The translations under genes were made by a program, and so were the position numbers. Shown here one piece after another: positions 5,319 through 5,579 of a stretch of DNA of 5,579 bases. The stretch is from Frankiales bacterium (GTDB lineage Bacteria; Actinomycetota; Actinomycetes; Mycobacteriales; SCTD01), in the NCBI GenBank assembly GCA_025965755.1, contig JAOPWI010000403.1:1-5579 (forward strand). Reading direction: 5' to 3'. Numbering within the stretch: the stretch's first letter is position 1; each line of letters opens with the position of its first letter. The notes beneath the pieces are model-generated. The model saw nothing but the letters and a program-made list of their open reading frames with translations, made no database searches and was not told where the DNA came from.

Positions 5319-5579
5319 TCACCGCCAGACGCGCGGGCCAGGCTCCGGGCGAGGCTCGACGGGACGGGACGCCTCCCATGTACGCCGCCAGGAACCGCTC
5401 GGCGGGCCCTGCAGCGCGGGCTGCTCCCCCTCGGCGGCGCGCCGCAGCGCCGACCACCAGTCGGTGGCGTCCTCGTCCAGCAGCCGGGCGACCTCCGCCT
5501 GGATCCGGCCGGTGAAGGCCAGCGCGCCCTCCCCCTCCCGGGGCCGCATCGCGTCGCCGAACCGCACCCGGACGCGGGG
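5319..5579 (-). CDS. probable PlsC-type lysophospholipid acyltransferase, C-terminal fragment (5' part beyond right edge)
   Basis: The last 86 codons of a minus-strand gene are present, ending at TGA 5319-5321, and the reading frame is open through the right edge. The fragment begins PRVRVRFGDAMRP, resembling the strand after the catalytic core of 1-acyl-glycerol-3-phosphate acyltransferases, where a final '(V)RFG-x-P(L)' element precedes the last helix. It continues with FTGRIQAEVARLLDEDATDWWSALRRAAEG and a Pro/Arg-rich tail ending GPRVWR. The DEDAT-x-WW stretch and the rearranged basic tail are what I associate with actinobacterial PlsC-like proteins. The diagnostic HX4D motif would lie outside the window, so the family rests on C-terminal resemblance alone. 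It converges on the transporter gene with only 19 bases between the stop codons and no visible terminator hairpin. Confidence 0.6.
   Translation of the reverse strand, partial: PRVRVRFGDAMRPREGEGALAFTGRIQAEVARLLDEDATDWWSALRRAAEGEQPALQGPPSGSWRRTWEASRPVEPRPEPGPRVWR

Noticed and set aside
1..5579. CRISPR array, tRNA/rRNA, insertion sequence or defence system
   Set aside because: No regularly spaced repeats, cloverleaf-like segments, transposase motifs or nuclease/toxin-type proteins are visible. Almost all of the sequence is explained by the listed genes.

Overview
The window looks like ordinary chromosomal DNA of a very GC-rich actinobacterium. The evidence is strong G/C at third codon positions, frequent GTG starts, and actinobacterial-style Tad proteins. 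The style resembles Geodermatophilaceae-type actinomycetes, but that placement is a guess from protein character, not a search.

Layout. Positions 1-4197 hold seven tightly packed minus-strand genes of a tad/flp (type IVc, 'tight adherence') pilus operon. In transcription order these are: a CpaF/TadA-type secretion ATPase (4197-2968), TadB (2966-2109) and TadC (2112-1174) membrane platform proteins, a 68-residue pilin-like protein (1123-917), two TadE-like pseudopilins (908-537 and 540-115), and the first 39 codons of a TadG-like protein that runs off the left edge (118-1). Junctions are GTGA overlaps or gaps of a few bases, except for a 50-base gap just before the pilin-like gene. All seven genes appear to begin with GTG. 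A 166-base divergent intergenic region (4198-4363) follows. It contains a clear 28-bp imperfect palindrome and, inside it, a DnaA-box-like nonamer. To its right, a plus-strand EamA/DMT-family transporter gene (4364-5299) faces the 3' end of a minus-strand gene (5579-5319). That last gene is probably a PlsC-type acyltransferase, and it enters from the right edge.

How the genes work together. The ATPase would power assembly, TadB and TadC would form the inner-membrane platform, and the small pilin-like protein would be the main fibre subunit. The TadE pair and the TadG-like protein would be minor, pseudopilin-like or envelope-anchored components. No TadZ/CpaE, CpaB/RcpC or prepilin peptidase is visible. 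They must lie to the left, be encoded elsewhere, or be absent. The transporter and the acyltransferase look unrelated to the pilus.

I found no CRISPR array, RNA gene, insertion sequence or new defence-like system. The points most worth a second look are the divergent palindrome, the unconventional pilin candidate with its own strong ribosome binding site, and the operon starting directly at the ATPase gene.
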